Origin: Anaerolineae bacterium
Lineage (GTDB): Bacteria > Chloroflexota > Anaerolineae > Promineifilales > Promineifilaceae
DNA length: 64,000 nt
Assembly (NCBI GenBank): GCA_023382655.1
Contig: JAHDWK010000017.1
Span: forward strand, 79,203-143,202
Reading direction: 5' to 3'
The translations under genes and the position numbers were made by a program. The notes beneath the pieces were generated by a model. The model was not told the DNA's origin, did no database searches, and worked only from the letters and a program-made list of their open reading frames with translations. Shown here in pieces: positions 1 through 9,131 of the stretch. How positions within the stretch are numbered: position 1 is the stretch's first letter; each line of letters opens with the position of its first letter.

Positions 1-1
1 C

Positions 2-757
2 ATCTTTTTCCGCCATAGTGGCAACTGGCTGCTGGGGATAGTAGCCACCGGGTTGATCGCCGTCTTGTTTGACCCGCTGCGCCGTGATTTGCAGCGCCGC
101 GTCAATCACCTGATGTACGGCCGTCGTGACGAACCCATGGCCGTGTTGGCTCAATTAGGCGAACGGCTGGCCCAGGCCGCCGACCCCGAAACGATTCTGC
201 CCACGGCCGTACAAACCATCGCCCGCTCCCTTAAACTCCCCTACGTCGCCATCACCCTGGAACAGAACGGCCAACCTCAAACCGCTGCCATATTCCCGCC
301 CACACCTCCTCACCCCGCGCTGCCCCCAGCGCCCACCTTATCACCTGCTCCCCGCCTCACCCTTCCCCTCGTCTACCAATCGCAAACCATCGGCCAACTA
401 CTGGTAGCGCCACGCGACGGCGAGGCAGCCTTCAGCCCGCGGGAGATGACACTGCTGCAAGAGGTAGCCCGGCAAACGGCCGTCGCCGCCCACACCCTCC
501 ACCTGCACCGGACACTGCGCCAGACACGCCAACAGTTAGTCGCAGCCCAGGCTGAAGAGCGCCGCCGCATCAGCCGCACCTTACGCGATGGCCTGGGTGC
601 GCAGTTAGCCGCCCTGCTCATCCAGGCCGACACCACGCGCCAGGATTTACAAACAAACCCGGATACGGCCGTGTCTGACATTCAATTGCTCAAAAGTGGC
701 ACACAGACGGCCGTGCAAACGGTGCGGTCACTGGTGCAAAGCCTGACAAACCGGTAA
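2..757 (+). pseudogene. truncated GAF/HisKA_3 sensor histidine kinase, 5' partial
   Basis: The reading frame enters from the left edge and is homologous along its length to the complete kinase at 1824-3944: the end of the membrane region, a GAF-like sensor segment (roughly codons 40-150 of the visible part) and then the HisKA_3 dimerisation segment. Two defects are seen directly. The phosphoacceptor histidine expected in the L-H-D-G-L-G motif is arginine (CGC at 584-586). The protein stops just after HisKA_3, with no ATPase domain, and its TAA lies inside an intergenic repeat. It therefore cannot autophosphorylate in the usual way. It may be a decayed paralogue or a kinase-dead sensor or dimerisation partner of the downstream kinase; the frame is otherwise open. 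Confidence 0.75.
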
Positions 758-813
758 TCGGTGAACAGTAATCGGTAAACGGTTAGGAGACCGATAACCG
801 ATTACCGATTACC
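752..813. repeat. intergenic repeat of TAATCGGT/ACCGATTA units
   Basis: Tandem and inverted copies of an octamer of the type TAATCGGT and its complement form a short palindromic cluster. Related sequence occurs near 29888-29945 and 56549-56632. The stop codon of the truncated kinase (TAA, 755-757) is part of the first unit. Confidence 0.7.
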
Positions 814-826
814 AGAAAAGAGATCA

Positions 827-1738
827 ATGAAACAAAAGGCTCTCGGCTGCCTGGCCCTTCTCATCGCCGTGCCGCTTTTATGCGGTGGGTTGGTTTTTGC
901 CTTTTCCGAATACCAGATTCGGCGTGTTTATGACATTCCGGCGGTCAGCCTGACCATTCCCGCCGACGAGGCTTCTCTGGCGCGGGGCAAACATCTGGTG
1001 GAAGTCATCGGCGGCTGCCCGGAGTGCCATGGGTACAGACTACAAGGCAGACCCGATTTTTTGAATGTGCCGCTCATCGGCCAGATTCCGGCGGCCAACC
1101 TGACGCCACACCAGACGGGTGTGGGCAGCGTCTACACAACAGCGGATTGGGAACGGGCTATCCGGCATGGGGTGGGGCATGACGGCCGTGCCCTCATTGG
1201 CGTCTCTTCCAGCGCCCTACAGCATCTCAGTGACGCCGATGTGTCCGCCATCATTGCTTATATGCAGATAATCCCGCCCGGCAAACGGGAGATTCCGCCG
1301 CGCCAATTGGGGCTATTGGCCCGGCCATTTATCCTGATCTCTCTGCTGCTGCCGGAAGCAGAAAATGACATTATGCCGGCACTGGTGATTGATCACTACG
1401 CCTCCCAACCGCCCGCGCCGGAGCCGGGAATTACGGTGGCGTACGGCCGTTACCTGGTTTTGCTCACCTGCGTGGAGTGCCACAAAGCCGACCTGGGCGG
1501 CGGCAGCGAACCAGGCGAGGGCATGAACATTACCACCGGCGGTAATCTGGGCCATTGGACGGAAACGGAGTTCATCTGGGCCATCAAAACCGGGCGCACA
1601 CCAGAAGGCAACTCGTTGAATGTGACCTACATGCCCCAAGACCGGCTACGGCATTTGACGGAGGACGAGTTGAAGGCCATCTGGCTCTACATTCAATCCA
1701 TTCCGCCGGTGGTACGGGAAAGAGCACCGGGTCAGTAG
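827..1738 (+). CDS. diheme c-type cytochrome
   Basis: A 303-residue protein with an N-terminal hydrophobic segment (residues 5-26) that serves as signal or anchor, then two cytochrome c domains. The heme-binding CxxCH motifs are C-P-E-C-H at residues 64-68 and C-V-E-C-H at 215-219. Heme c is attached outside the membrane, so the protein probably shuttles electrons at the outer face of the cytoplasmic membrane; donor and acceptor cannot be read from the sequence. It lies between two kinase genes with no evident redox partner nearby. A weak purine-rich AGAG precedes the ATG. The stop TAG overlaps a GGGGCAGGC-type intergenic hairpin. Confidence 0.85.
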   Translation: MKQKALGCLALLIAVPLLCGGLVFAFSEYQIRRVYDIPAVSLTIPADEASLARGKHLVEVIGGCPECHGYRLQGRPDFLNVPLIGQIPAANLTPHQTGVGSVYTTADWERAIRHGVGHDGRALIGVSSSALQHLSDADVSAIIAYMQIIPPGKREIPPRQLGLLARPFILISLLLPEAENDIMPALVIDHYASQPPAPEPGITVAYGRYLVLLTCVECHKADLGGGSEPGEGMNITTGGNLGHWTETEFIWAIKTGRTPEGNSLNVTYMPQDRLRHLTEDELKAIWLYIQSIPPVVRERAPGQ

Positions 1739-1814
1739 GGGCAGGCCTTGTGCCTGCCCATGTTGGCAATGATAAAAAGGCAACAAGAGGGCGACCACCA
1801 GGGTCGCCCCTACA
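1735..1814. repeat. two adjacent intergenic hairpins
   Basis: The first is GGGCAGGC/GCCTGCCC at 1739-1759. The second is GGGCGACC/GGTCGCCC with flanking GTAG-like ends at about 1789-1814. They fill the gap between cytochrome and kinase, and the first supplies the TAG stop of the cytochrome gene. A related hairpin (GGGGCGAGGC) lies at 13088-13158. Confidence 0.65.
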
Positions 1815-1823
1815 GATGCAAAA

Positions 1824-3944
1824 ATGGAACAGACAGGTTTACACCAGGAGTTCACCCCCTTGCCATCACCACGCTGGTTACGGCCGTTTCGGGTTGCCTG
1901 GCTGCTGTTGGCGCTGTTGGTCACGGCCGTTGTCCTGCCTGGCCTGGCGGCTTACCATGCCTACCTGGTGACGTTTTACACTGATAGTTTTCAAGACATT
2001 GGGCTTGATCCGGGGCGCTATGCCGGCTATGTGGTAGTTCTGGACACGGTTGTGATTCTGGCACATTTGCTGCTGGCCGGGTTGATTGTGCGGCGGCGAC
2101 CCCACGAAGGTATGGCGCTGCTCACGGCTGTGACGCTGACCGCCAACAGCGCCGTCATCCCCATTGCCGGCTTTGTGCGTACCTTGAACAACGAACCGCT
2201 GTTTCAAGCTGCCAGCTACCTGGTGCTCTACCTGGGGCTGGTGACCAGTGTGTGGATGTTGTATTTGTTCCCGGACGGCCGTTTCGTACCCCGTTGGACG
2301 CGGATAACAGCCATGATGTGGGCGCTGCTCATCCTGCCGCCGCTGACGCTGCCCGGCTCTGTCCTGGATATGAGCCAGTGGCCCTGGCCGCTACAAGCCG
2401 GGCTGCTGCTGTTTTGGTGCGGCGTGGGCGTGTGGGCGCAGCTAGACCGGTATGAACATGTGGCCGACCCGGTGCAAAAACAGCAGATGAAATGGGCGGC
2501 GCTGGGGCTGCTGGTGGCCGCCGCTGCCCCCTTCACCTATTACTTTCTGCTATTTGTCTCCCCGGCGGTAGATGTGCCCCAGGTGCCCAATCTCTTTCAG
2601 CAGCGATTGGGTACCGAACTGTTTACAGCGTTGGTGACGCTGCGTTTTGTGGGGTTAACGGCCGTGCGCCTGCTCTCTCTGCTCTTTCCCCTCTCCTTTG
2701 CCATTGCCATCTTGCGTTACCGGCTTTGGGATATTGACCTGCTCATCAATCGCACACTGGTATACAGCCTGCTCAGCGCCTTTATCATTGGCGCCTACGT
2801 GCTGCTGGTGGGGCTGGCGGGGGTCCTCTTCCCCCTGCAAAACAACTTTCTCCTGACCATTGCCGCCACCGGCCTGATCGCCATTCTCTTCCAACCGCTG
2901 CGAGCGCGTTTGCAGGCGCGGGTCAACCTCTGGATATACGGCAAACCGGAAGACCCCATGACGGCGCTGGCAAAATTGGGTGAACAATTGGAAGCCACGG
3001 CCGTGCCCGCCCAAACCCTGCCTACCCTGCTAGAAACCATCGCCCAATCCCTGCCCTCCCCTTATACGGCCATTGCCATGCCCACCATGGCTCAGATTAT
3101 CACCAGTGTGGGTCAGCCAACGGCCGTGCCGCCACATCCCTTTCCCCTATTTCACCAGGCCACAACCATCGGCTGGCTGCTGGTTGCGCCAGCTACGGCA
3201 GAAGGCAGGTTTTCACCAGACCAGGAGCAACTGCTGCAACATGTGGCCCGACAGGTGGGCACGGCCGTACACATCCTCAAGCTCACCACCGACTTGCAGC
3301 AGGCGAATGACCAACTGTGGCAGACCGAGCAGGCAGAGCGACTGCGACTGCGCCGCGATTTACACGATGGTCTCGGCCCGGCATTGGCCGGTCTGGCGCT
3401 CAAATTAGACGCAGCCCGTAACTACGCTGCCCAAAATCCCGCGGCGGCTGACCAGCTATTGCAGGAATACAAAACACAGACCGGGGAGATCATTCGGGAC
3501 ATCCGGCGCATCGTGCATGATTTACGGCCGTCCGCTCTGGATCAACTGGGTTTACTCTCGGCTTTACAAGAGTTCGTGGCCCAGAATAGCAACGGCCTAC
3601 CCGCAGCCGCTTCGGGCCGTACCCACCTGTCCCTGATCGCCCCCGCCGAAATTCCTGCCTTGCCTGCGGCAACTGAGGTTGCCGTGTATCGCATCGCCAC
3701 CGAAGCCATCACCAACAGCCAACGCCATGCCCAGGCAAAACAGTGTACGGTACAAGTGGCCGTAGATGACCGCCTCACCCTGGAAATCCACGATGACGGC
3801 GTGGGGCTGCCCGCTGGCTACCAGCCCGGCGTCGGGTTATCATCCATGCGCGAGCGAGCGGAAGAATTAGGCGGCTCGTTCACGATTGTATCTGATGCGG
3901 GTGGGACGGCCGTCACGGCCGTCTTGCCGCTATCAAATTCGTAG
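1824..3944 (+). CDS. membrane-bound GAF sensor histidine kinase, HPK7/NarX type
   Basis: A 706-residue sensor kinase. About eight hydrophobic segments fill residues 20-360, followed by a GAF-like domain (about 375-480), HisKA_3 with the motif L-H-D-G-L-G and phosphoacceptor His514 (CAC at 3363-3365), and an HATPase_c domain (about 600-703) with a DDGVGLP G1 box and an H-A-Q-A-K stretch. It should autophosphorylate and pass phosphate to the response regulator starting 54 bp downstream. The signal is unknown. The truncated kinase at 2-757 is a paralogue. The ATG has no good Shine-Dalgarno sequence. The TAG stop lies in the TAGTAGGC repeat that follows. Confidence 0.88.
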   Translation: MEQTGLHQEFTPLPSPRWLRPFRVAWLLLALLVTAVVLPGLAAYHAYLVTFYTDSFQDIGLDPGRYAGYVVVLDTVVILAHLLLAGLIVRRRPHEGMALLTAVTLTANSAVIPIAGFVRTLNNEPLFQAASYLVLYLGLVTSVWMLYLFPDGRFVPRWTRITAMMWALLILPPLTLPGSVLDMSQWPWPLQAGLLLFWCGVGVWAQLDRYEHVADPVQKQQMKWAALGLLVAAAAPFTYYFLLFVSPAVDVPQVPNLFQQRLGTELFTALVTLRFVGLTAVRLLSLLFPLSFAIAILRYRLWDIDLLINRTLVYSLLSAFIIGAYVLLVGLAGVLFPLQNNFLLTIAATGLIAILFQPLRARLQARVNLWIYGKPEDPMTALAKLGEQLEATAVPAQTLPTLLETIAQSLPSPYTAIAMPTMAQIITSVGQPTAVPPHPFPLFHQATTIGWLLVAPATAEGRFSPDQEQLLQHVARQVGTAVHILKLTTDLQQANDQLWQTEQAERLRLRRDLHDGLGPALAGLALKLDAARNYAAQNPAAADQLLQEYKTQTGEIIRDIRRIVHDLRPSALDQLGLLSALQEFVAQNSNGLPAAASGRTHLSLIAPAEIPALPAATEVAVYRIATEAITNSQRHAQAKQCTVQVAVDDRLTLEIHDDGVGLPAGYQPGVGLSSMRERAEELGGSFTIVSDAGGTAVTAVLPLSNS

Positions 3945-3990
3945 TAGGCAATTTATCGCCGTCAAGGGCGATGAATCGCTCACTACAAGC
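3942..3990. repeat. TAGTAGGC...GCGATGAATCGC intergenic hairpin repeat
   Basis: An inverted repeat of the form TAGTAGGCAATTTATCGCC, spacer, GGCGATGAATCGCTCACTA. A close copy sits at 16317-16370 between the two GH94 genes. It provides the kinase stop codon (3942-3944) and fills most of the kinase-regulator gap. Confidence 0.7.
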
Positions 3991-3998
3991 CTGTTTTT

Positions 3999-4658
3999 AT
4001 GACCGATCCGATTCACATCCTCATTGCCGATGACCACACGCTTTTCCGCGACGGCTTAAAGGCGTTGTTTGGCTCTTTGCCCGATACCGAAGTTGTTGGC
4101 GAGGCAGCCAGCGGCACGGAAGCAGTGACCCTGGCGGAAAAATTACAGCCCGATGTGGTGTTGATGGATATTCAAATGCCAGGGTTGAACGGTATTGAAG
4201 CCACCCGCCAGATTGTGCAAACCAGCCCGCACATTGGCGTCATTGTCGTTACCATGTTTGATGACGACGACTCCGTCTTTGCCGCTATGCGTGCCGGCGC
4301 GCGGGGGTATGTGCTGAAAGGGGCTGACCAGGAGGAGATGTTGCGTACCATCCAGGCGGTGGCGCGGGGCGAAGCTCTCTTTGGCCCAACCATTGCCACC
4401 CGTCTGCAAAGCTACTTCGCCGCCCCCAGACCGGGCGCACCGCCCGAAGCCTTCCCTGATCTGACAGAACGGGAACGAGAATTACTGGCTCTACTGGCTC
4501 AGGGGTTCAACAACGCCGACATCGCCCGCCAGTTGCACATTAGCATCAAGACGGTACGCAACCATGTTTCCAACATTTTTAGCAAGTTACAGGTGGTAGA
4601 CCGGGCACAGGCGATCATACGGGCACGAGAGGCGGGAATTGGGCACATAGGAACGTGA
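3999..4658 (+). CDS. NarL/FixJ-family response regulator
   Basis: A 219-residue two-domain regulator. The receiver (residues 5-120) has the acidic pair D11-D12, phospho-acceptor Asp57 in V-L-M-D-I-Q-M-P-G, a conserved Thr in V-V-T-M-F, and Lys in Y-V-L-K-G. A LuxR-type helix-turn-helix (about 150-212) starts L-T-E-R-E-R-E-L-L. It lies directly after the HisKA_3 kinase and is its expected cognate DNA-binding output; targets are unknown. No clear ribosome-binding site precedes the ATG, so it may depend on read-through from the kinase. Its TGA is the first TGA of a GTGATGCGTGA repeat shared with the convergent gene. Confidence 0.9.
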   Translation: MTDPIHILIADDHTLFRDGLKALFGSLPDTEVVGEAASGTEAVTLAEKLQPDVVLMDIQMPGLNGIEATRQIVQTSPHIGVIVVTMFDDDDSVFAAMRAGARGYVLKGADQEEMLRTIQAVARGEALFGPTIATRLQSYFAAPRPGAPPEAFPDLTERERELLALLAQGFNNADIARQLHISIKTVRNHVSNIFSKLQVVDRAQAIIRAREAGIGHIGT

Positions 4659-4714
4659 GCCGTGATGCGTGATGCGTGACCCGTGATTTCACGCATCACG
4701 GATTACGCATCACG
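4655..4714. repeat. GTGATGCGTGA inverted repeat at a convergent gene end
   Basis: Tandem CGTGATGCGTGA units followed by inverted copies (TCACGCATCACG) make a long hairpin. It supplies the stop of the response regulator (TGA 4656-4658) and the last codons plus stop of the opposing NB-ARC gene (TGA complement at 4696-4698). Other members lie at 9272-9323, 42150-42192 and 56620-56650. Confidence 0.8.
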
Positions 4715-7110
4715 ATCCCCACTGCTTCTACCACTGACAGCGTTTCTCCTTCCGCCCACGCCTGGTTAAAGGCGACCTCGCCCATTTGCGCCTGCAAGAG
4801 GGCCAGATTTTCTTCGGCTTCGGCCTGGGCGGCCGGGGCGCTGACTTTGCCTATGGCTTGCTGTAATTTGTAAGAGGCGGCGATGAGGCGCACGGCCGTG
4901 ACCGGATCACCTAAATGTTGCATTGCTTCGGCCGCGCCACCCAATGAGTTGATCAACCCCGGCTGGTCACCCAACTCCTGGCGAATTCGCACGGTTTCCT
5001 GAAAAGAGGCCAGCGCCCCGGCATAATCACCCAACGAGAGCTGCACCGTGCCCCGGCCGTGCAAGCCGCGAGACAGCACCCTGGTGTTCTGCATCTCCCG
5101 GCTAATCAGTTCGACTTCGTGGTAGAGGGCTTCGGCACGGCCGTATTCCTGGAGCTGCCAGGCCACAATTGCCAGATTGTTGAGGGTGGAGAGCAGTTGG
5201 GCCGGGTCGCCCAACCGGCGGCGAACGGCCAATGATCGTTCCAAAAGCGTACTTGCCTCGGCCAGGTTGGCCTGGCTGCTGGCCAGGATCGCCAGATTTT
5301 CCAATGAGCGGCTCAGGCCCACCTCGTCCCCAATGGTTTCCTGAATCGCCAAAGCCTGCTCCTGAAGGGTACGCGCCGCCACCAGGTCGCCTTGCAGCCG
5401 GGCCAGCCAGCCCACATCGTTCAGCAAATGGCCGCGTATCTGGCTGGGCGTGCTGTCTAAGGCCAGAACTGTTTCCAGCCAGTGCCGCCCTTCTTGAATG
5501 TAGCCGCGTGTGTCCCAAAAGTCGCACATGGTCTGGGCCAATTGCATAGCAAAGGGGGCTCGTGTTGGCGTTTCCGTCGCCCAGGTCAGGGCGGCGCGGA
5601 AGTTGTTGTGTTCCAGTTCCAGCCGTTTCATCCAGGCGGACTGGTCACCGCCCTGAGATATGTGTGCACTGCCCATTTGCGCCAGTTGCCGGTAGTGATG
5701 GGCGTGTGCCTGGCGGGTGGCCTCTAGCCGGCCGCTGGCTTGTAGCTGCTGTCGGGCGTATTCATGCAAGGAGGCCAGCATCTCAAAACGCACCTCACCA
5801 ACGGCCGTCACCTCATACAGCAGCAGGCTCTTTTCCACGAGTAGTTGCAGGTGGGAGCGGATGGTCTGGCTGTCGGGGAGGTTTTCGGCGGGGGAGAGGT
5901 GGCCGGTCACGCCGGCATTGAGCGCAACCGAAATGGCCGTGACCGCTTCCAGATCACACCCGCCCACAAACACACCCAACGTATCAAACAGCCACCGTTG
6001 CCCCGCACCCAAGAGCGTGTAGCTCCACTCAATGGCCCCACTGAGCGACTGCTGGCGGGGGCTGAGGTCACGCGGGCCGCCGGTCAGCGCGGCCAAACGA
6101 TCACGCAGCTGGTCCAAAATCTGGTGTGGCGGCAGCCATTTTGTCTGGGCGGCGGCCATCTCAATAGCCAGCGGCAGGCCATCCAGCCAGGCGCAAATGT
6201 GGGCCACATCGGCCATGTTCTCCGGCGTCAGTTGGAACTCCAGCCGGGCGGCGCGTGCCCGCTCTTTGAAAAGCTGAATGGCCGCGTAACGGCCGTAAAA
6301 AGCGCTGGCCGGGGTCACAGGCAGATTATTAACGTCCGGCAGGGGGAGCGGCGGCACGGGGAATTCATATTCGCCATAGAGGTGGAGCAGTTCGCGGCTG
6401 GTGACGAGCACTTTCAGACCGGCGGCGGCGGCCAACCAATCGGTGACAAAGGGGGCGGCGGCTGTGACCTGCTCAAAGTTGTCCAGCACCAGCAGCAGCC
6501 GTTTGCCAGATAGAAATGTTTTCAGGGTGGCGTAGAGGGGCTGACCGCTGCCAGGAATTTCGCGCACACCCAACACCTGGGCCACGGCCGTGACCACCAA
6601 TGGCGGTTCGCTGATGGGCGCTAAGGGAACGAAGTAGACTCCATCGGGGAACAGCCCACTTTCGGCCAGCCGGTTGGCGGCGGCGATGCTGAGCCGGGTT
6701 TTGCCCACGCCGGGTGGCCCGCTGAGGGTGAGCAGGCGCACACCTTCTTCATGCAGCAGGTCGCTCACGGCCGTGACCTCCTGTTTACGCCCGACCAAAC
6801 TGGTCAGCGGCGCAGGCAGGTGGGTGGCGGGTGGGGGCGTTGGGGAGGCAGTCGGTGGAGAGGCAGTCGGTGGATAGGCAGCGGCGTCGCCACGCGCAAA
6901 ACGCACAAACGCTTCCTGTTCGGCCGGGGGCACGTTCAGGGCGGCGGCGAGAGAGAGGGCCAGTTCGGGCGACGGCCGTAGCTCCCCCGCTTCCAACCGG
7001 CGCACCATACTCGCCGAACAGTGCGCCCGCCGCGCCAACGCCTCCCGCGACAAATCCTGCGTTTTCCGCTGTCGCCTGAGCCACGCGCCAAATGCATCCT
7101 GATCATCCAT
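4696..7110 (-). CDS. XRE/NB-ARC/TPR transcriptional regulator
   Basis: An 804-residue STAND-type regulator. Residues 5-60 are an XRE helix-turn-helix (S-R-E-A-L-A-R-R-A-H...S-M-V-R-R-L-E). A P/T/S-rich linker (78-100) follows, then an NB-ARC NTPase with Walker A G-P-P-G-V-G-K-T (131-138) and Walker B L-L-L-V-L-D near 215-220, and TPR repeats from about 500 to 770. Such proteins are thought to hold an inactive ADP state and to assemble on ligand binding; the signal here is unknown. The final residues V-M-R-N-P are encoded by the intergenic repeat. There is no Shine-Dalgarno; a TATAAT box ends 9 nt before the ATG, suggesting a near-leaderless mRNA. Confidence 0.85.
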   Translation of the reverse strand: MDDQDAFGAWLRRQRKTQDLSREALARRAHCSASMVRRLEAGELRPSPELALSLAAALNVPPAEQEAFVRFARGDAAAYPPTASPPTASPTPPPATHLPAPLTSLVGRKQEVTAVSDLLHEEGVRLLTLSGPPGVGKTRLSIAAANRLAESGLFPDGVYFVPLAPISEPPLVVTAVAQVLGVREIPGSGQPLYATLKTFLSGKRLLLVLDNFEQVTAAAPFVTDWLAAAAGLKVLVTSRELLHLYGEYEFPVPPLPLPDVNNLPVTPASAFYGRYAAIQLFKERARAARLEFQLTPENMADVAHICAWLDGLPLAIEMAAAQTKWLPPHQILDQLRDRLAALTGGPRDLSPRQQSLSGAIEWSYTLLGAGQRWLFDTLGVFVGGCDLEAVTAISVALNAGVTGHLSPAENLPDSQTIRSHLQLLVEKSLLLYEVTAVGEVRFEMLASLHEYARQQLQASGRLEATRQAHAHHYRQLAQMGSAHISQGGDQSAWMKRLELEHNNFRAALTWATETPTRAPFAMQLAQTMCDFWDTRGYIQEGRHWLETVLALDSTPSQIRGHLLNDVGWLARLQGDLVAARTLQEQALAIQETIGDEVGLSRSLENLAILASSQANLAEASTLLERSLAVRRRLGDPAQLLSTLNNLAIVAWQLQEYGRAEALYHEVELISREMQNTRVLSRGLHGRGTVQLSLGDYAGALASFQETVRIRQELGDQPGLINSLGGAAEAMQHLGDPVTAVRLIAASYKLQQAIGKVSAPAAQAEAEENLALLQAQMGEVAFNQAWAEGETLSVVEAVGIVMRNP

Positions 7111-7119
7111 AACAGGTGG

Positions 7120-7125
7120 ATTATA
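7120..7125 (-). promoter_or_regulatory. TATAAT -10 box, probable near-leaderless start for the NB-ARC regulator
   Basis: On the minus strand a perfect TATAAT ends 9 nt before the ATG at 7110. No Shine-Dalgarno lies between and no good TTGACA lies 16-18 nt upstream. The transcript would begin within a few bases of the start codon. Confidence 0.45.
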
Positions 7126-7175
7126 ACGAACAAGTTACGCCAATGCCCGGTATAGCTACGGCAATGGCATTTTCG

Positions 7176-7218
7176 CTAAAAAAAAGACCCGAAGGGTTTT
7201 TGAAACCCTTCGGGTCTT
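7176..7218 (-). terminator. rho-independent terminator of the beta-helix gene
   Basis: AAGACCCGAAGGGTTT and its complement form a near-perfect stem (7184-7218). Read on the minus strand it is followed by a run of about nine T (7176-7185). It lies downstream of the gene at 7285-9105 and fits an intrinsic terminator. A sister hairpin without the T-run lies upstream of the same gene at 9132-9168. Confidence 0.8.
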
Positions 7219-7284
7219 CTGTCTAGCGAGGCGGCAACCAATCGTCGTCGCCACCTGTCGTTGGAGCTAGTTTGTTCATGGTGA

Positions 7285-9105
7285 TCATGGCCACATCCCC
7301 TCGCCGTTTTCATACGCGCCGATGTCACAGCGTTCCTCGCCGTCACCGTCCCCCTCCAGGTGGCGGCTCCAACCGCGCTGGTCTTTCTCCAACAGTTGGC
7401 CTTGCCCGTCCTGGCAGCCGTTGGGGTGTGCGGCTTCCACAGCCGGGCTGCCCAAGGGAATAGCATGTGTCCAGGTCAGGCCGCCGTTGTCTTGCAACGG
7501 ATCAAGCTGCGCATCCTGGCCGATGATGTTGCCGGTGGGGTCGCCGCCCACGCTGCAACCGCTGACCGATTCGATGAGGTTGTAACCATCGGAATAGAGG
7601 CTGCCAAAACAATCATCAGGCGTGCTGCTGCCGGGGCGGATATTATCGGCCAGCAGGCTGTTTTGCAGCCGCACACCACCAGCCTGATTTTGGTTAAAGA
7701 TGCCGCCGCCCGCGCCACGGCCGTCGCCATCCCCATCCGCCTCATTCAGGGCAATGGTCGCATTGTAAAGAGAGACATCGCCCTTCTCGTTGTAGATGCC
7801 GCCGCCATCAATCGCCGCTTTATTGGAGGATACGGTACTGTTGATGAGGAAAAGGTTAGCATGACCGTTGCCACCATAATCGTGGTTAAAAATACCAGCG
7901 CCGCGCATCGCGTTGTTGTCGCTCACGGTACTCTGGATGAGGGTCAGGTCGCCATACCAATGATACAGGCCACCGCCGTCAGGGACGGCGTAGTTATCGC
8001 TGATGGTGGTGCGGGTAATAATGGTTTCCCCTTGCCCATTATAGAGACCGCCACCAATGCGGGCGCTGTTATCACGAATTTCGCTGTCGGTTATTTCGGC
8101 TTTGTCACCGCTTAAGTAGATGCCGCCACCGCCTTCGCCTACGTTGATGTCGGCCATATTGCCGGTGACGGTGCTTTCACTCAGTTTCAGGGTAGCGGCC
8201 GTACCCACCAAAACACCGCCCCCGGCCGTCGCGGCGTAATTATCCACAATACTGCTCTTATAAATGTGCAGCCAACCATTGGAGACATACACACCACCGC
8301 CGTATTCGGCCGAATCGTTACCGGCGATTGTGCTGTGGTCAATGGCTACACCACCGCTCATGGAAAAAATACCCCCGCCGTCGCTAAAGTTGCCGTTGCC
8401 TTTGTTCTCCAATAACAAACTGCCGCTTACCAACAGATCGGTATCGCTGTTGTAGATGGCCCCGCCAAAACCAAAGCTGCCCTTGGCCTCATTGTAAGCC
8501 AGGGTGCTGCCGATCACGTCTAAACGGCCGTCATCATTGTAAATCGCTCCACCGCCCCAATAAGTGGAGACGCTGTAAAGAATCTGGCTGGCGTCGAGGG
8601 TCAAGACCATACCCTGATTGTAAATCGCGCCGCCCCGGTCACTCTGGCCGTTCACCAGGGTGACGCCCTCTATATGCACAAAATAGGTCACCAGCGGGTG
8701 GCCGATGAGGTGAAAAATACGGTCGTTGAGGGCGGCCCCATTACCGTCAATAACCGTATTAGCCGCACCCGCCCCGCGAATGGTAACAAAGCCAGTAATA
8801 TCCAGATCGCCTCTGAAGGCGTTGTCATCCGTGCCCACGCGGGTGAGTGTGAAGGTCCCGGCCGGCAAGATAATGGTCTCTTCACAGCCGTAGTCCCCAC
8901 CACAATAGGCATTGGATTCCTGCACGGCCGCCCGCAACGTACACGTCCCTTTGCGTGAGCCACAAACGCCATCGCCGGGATTAAGGTCAGGCAGATCGGC
9001 CGTGTCGTTGACGGTGAAAACGGTAGCGGCGGCTTTGGCCGGGCTGGTCAGGGACAGGAGAAGGACGGTGAGAAAAAGGCCAATCAACAAGAAGTGGTTG
9101 TTCAT
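7285..9105 (-). CDS. secreted right-handed beta-helix repeat protein
   Basis: A 606-residue protein with a signal peptide (about residues 1-25, ending A-K-A-A-A). A C-T-L-R-A-A-V-Q-E-S-N-A motif follows, of the C-S-L-R-E-A-I type seen in parallel beta-helix cell-surface proteins. About 15 coils with G-G-G-I-Y-N / G-G-A-I-Y-N repeats follow, and a C-terminal segment with N-L-I-E and D-N-G-G-L-T-W-T-H resembles the choice-of-anchor Q region. It is probably exported and may bind or shield a polysaccharide surface; no lyase residues are evident. The ATG at 9105 is preferred over TTG at 9108 because AAGGAG stands 6 nt upstream. Hairpins of one family flank the gene. Confidence 0.83.
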   Translation of the reverse strand: MNNHFLLIGLFLTVLLLSLTSPAKAAATVFTVNDTADLPDLNPGDGVCGSRKGTCTLRAAVQESNAYCGGDYGCEETIILPAGTFTLTRVGTDDNAFRGDLDITGFVTIRGAGAANTVIDGNGAALNDRIFHLIGHPLVTYFVHIEGVTLVNGQSDRGGAIYNQGMVLTLDASQILYSVSTYWGGGAIYNDDGRLDVIGSTLAYNEAKGSFGFGGAIYNSDTDLLVSGSLLLENKGNGNFSDGGGIFSMSGGVAIDHSTIAGNDSAEYGGGVYVSNGWLHIYKSSIVDNYAATAGGGVLVGTAATLKLSESTVTGNMADINVGEGGGGIYLSGDKAEITDSEIRDNSARIGGGLYNGQGETIITRTTISDNYAVPDGGGLYHWYGDLTLIQSTVSDNNAMRGAGIFNHDYGGNGHANLFLINSTVSSNKAAIDGGGIYNEKGDVSLYNATIALNEADGDGDGRGAGGGIFNQNQAGGVRLQNSLLADNIRPGSSTPDDCFGSLYSDGYNLIESVSGCSVGGDPTGNIIGQDAQLDPLQDNGGLTWTHAIPLGSPAVEAAHPNGCQDGQGQLLEKDQRGWSRHLEGDGDGEERCDIGAYENGEGMWP

Positions 9106-9131
9106 CAAATGCTCCTTATTATATCTTTCGA

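Noticed and set aside
752..813. Possible CRISPR-like or iteron cluster
   Set aside because: Units are short, overlapping and inverted, without regular spacers; the same sequence recurs as dispersed intergenic repeats.
7360..8115. Open frame of 251 codons on the plus strand
   Set aside because: Antisense to the beta-helix gene; the regular repeats of that gene keep the reverse frame open.
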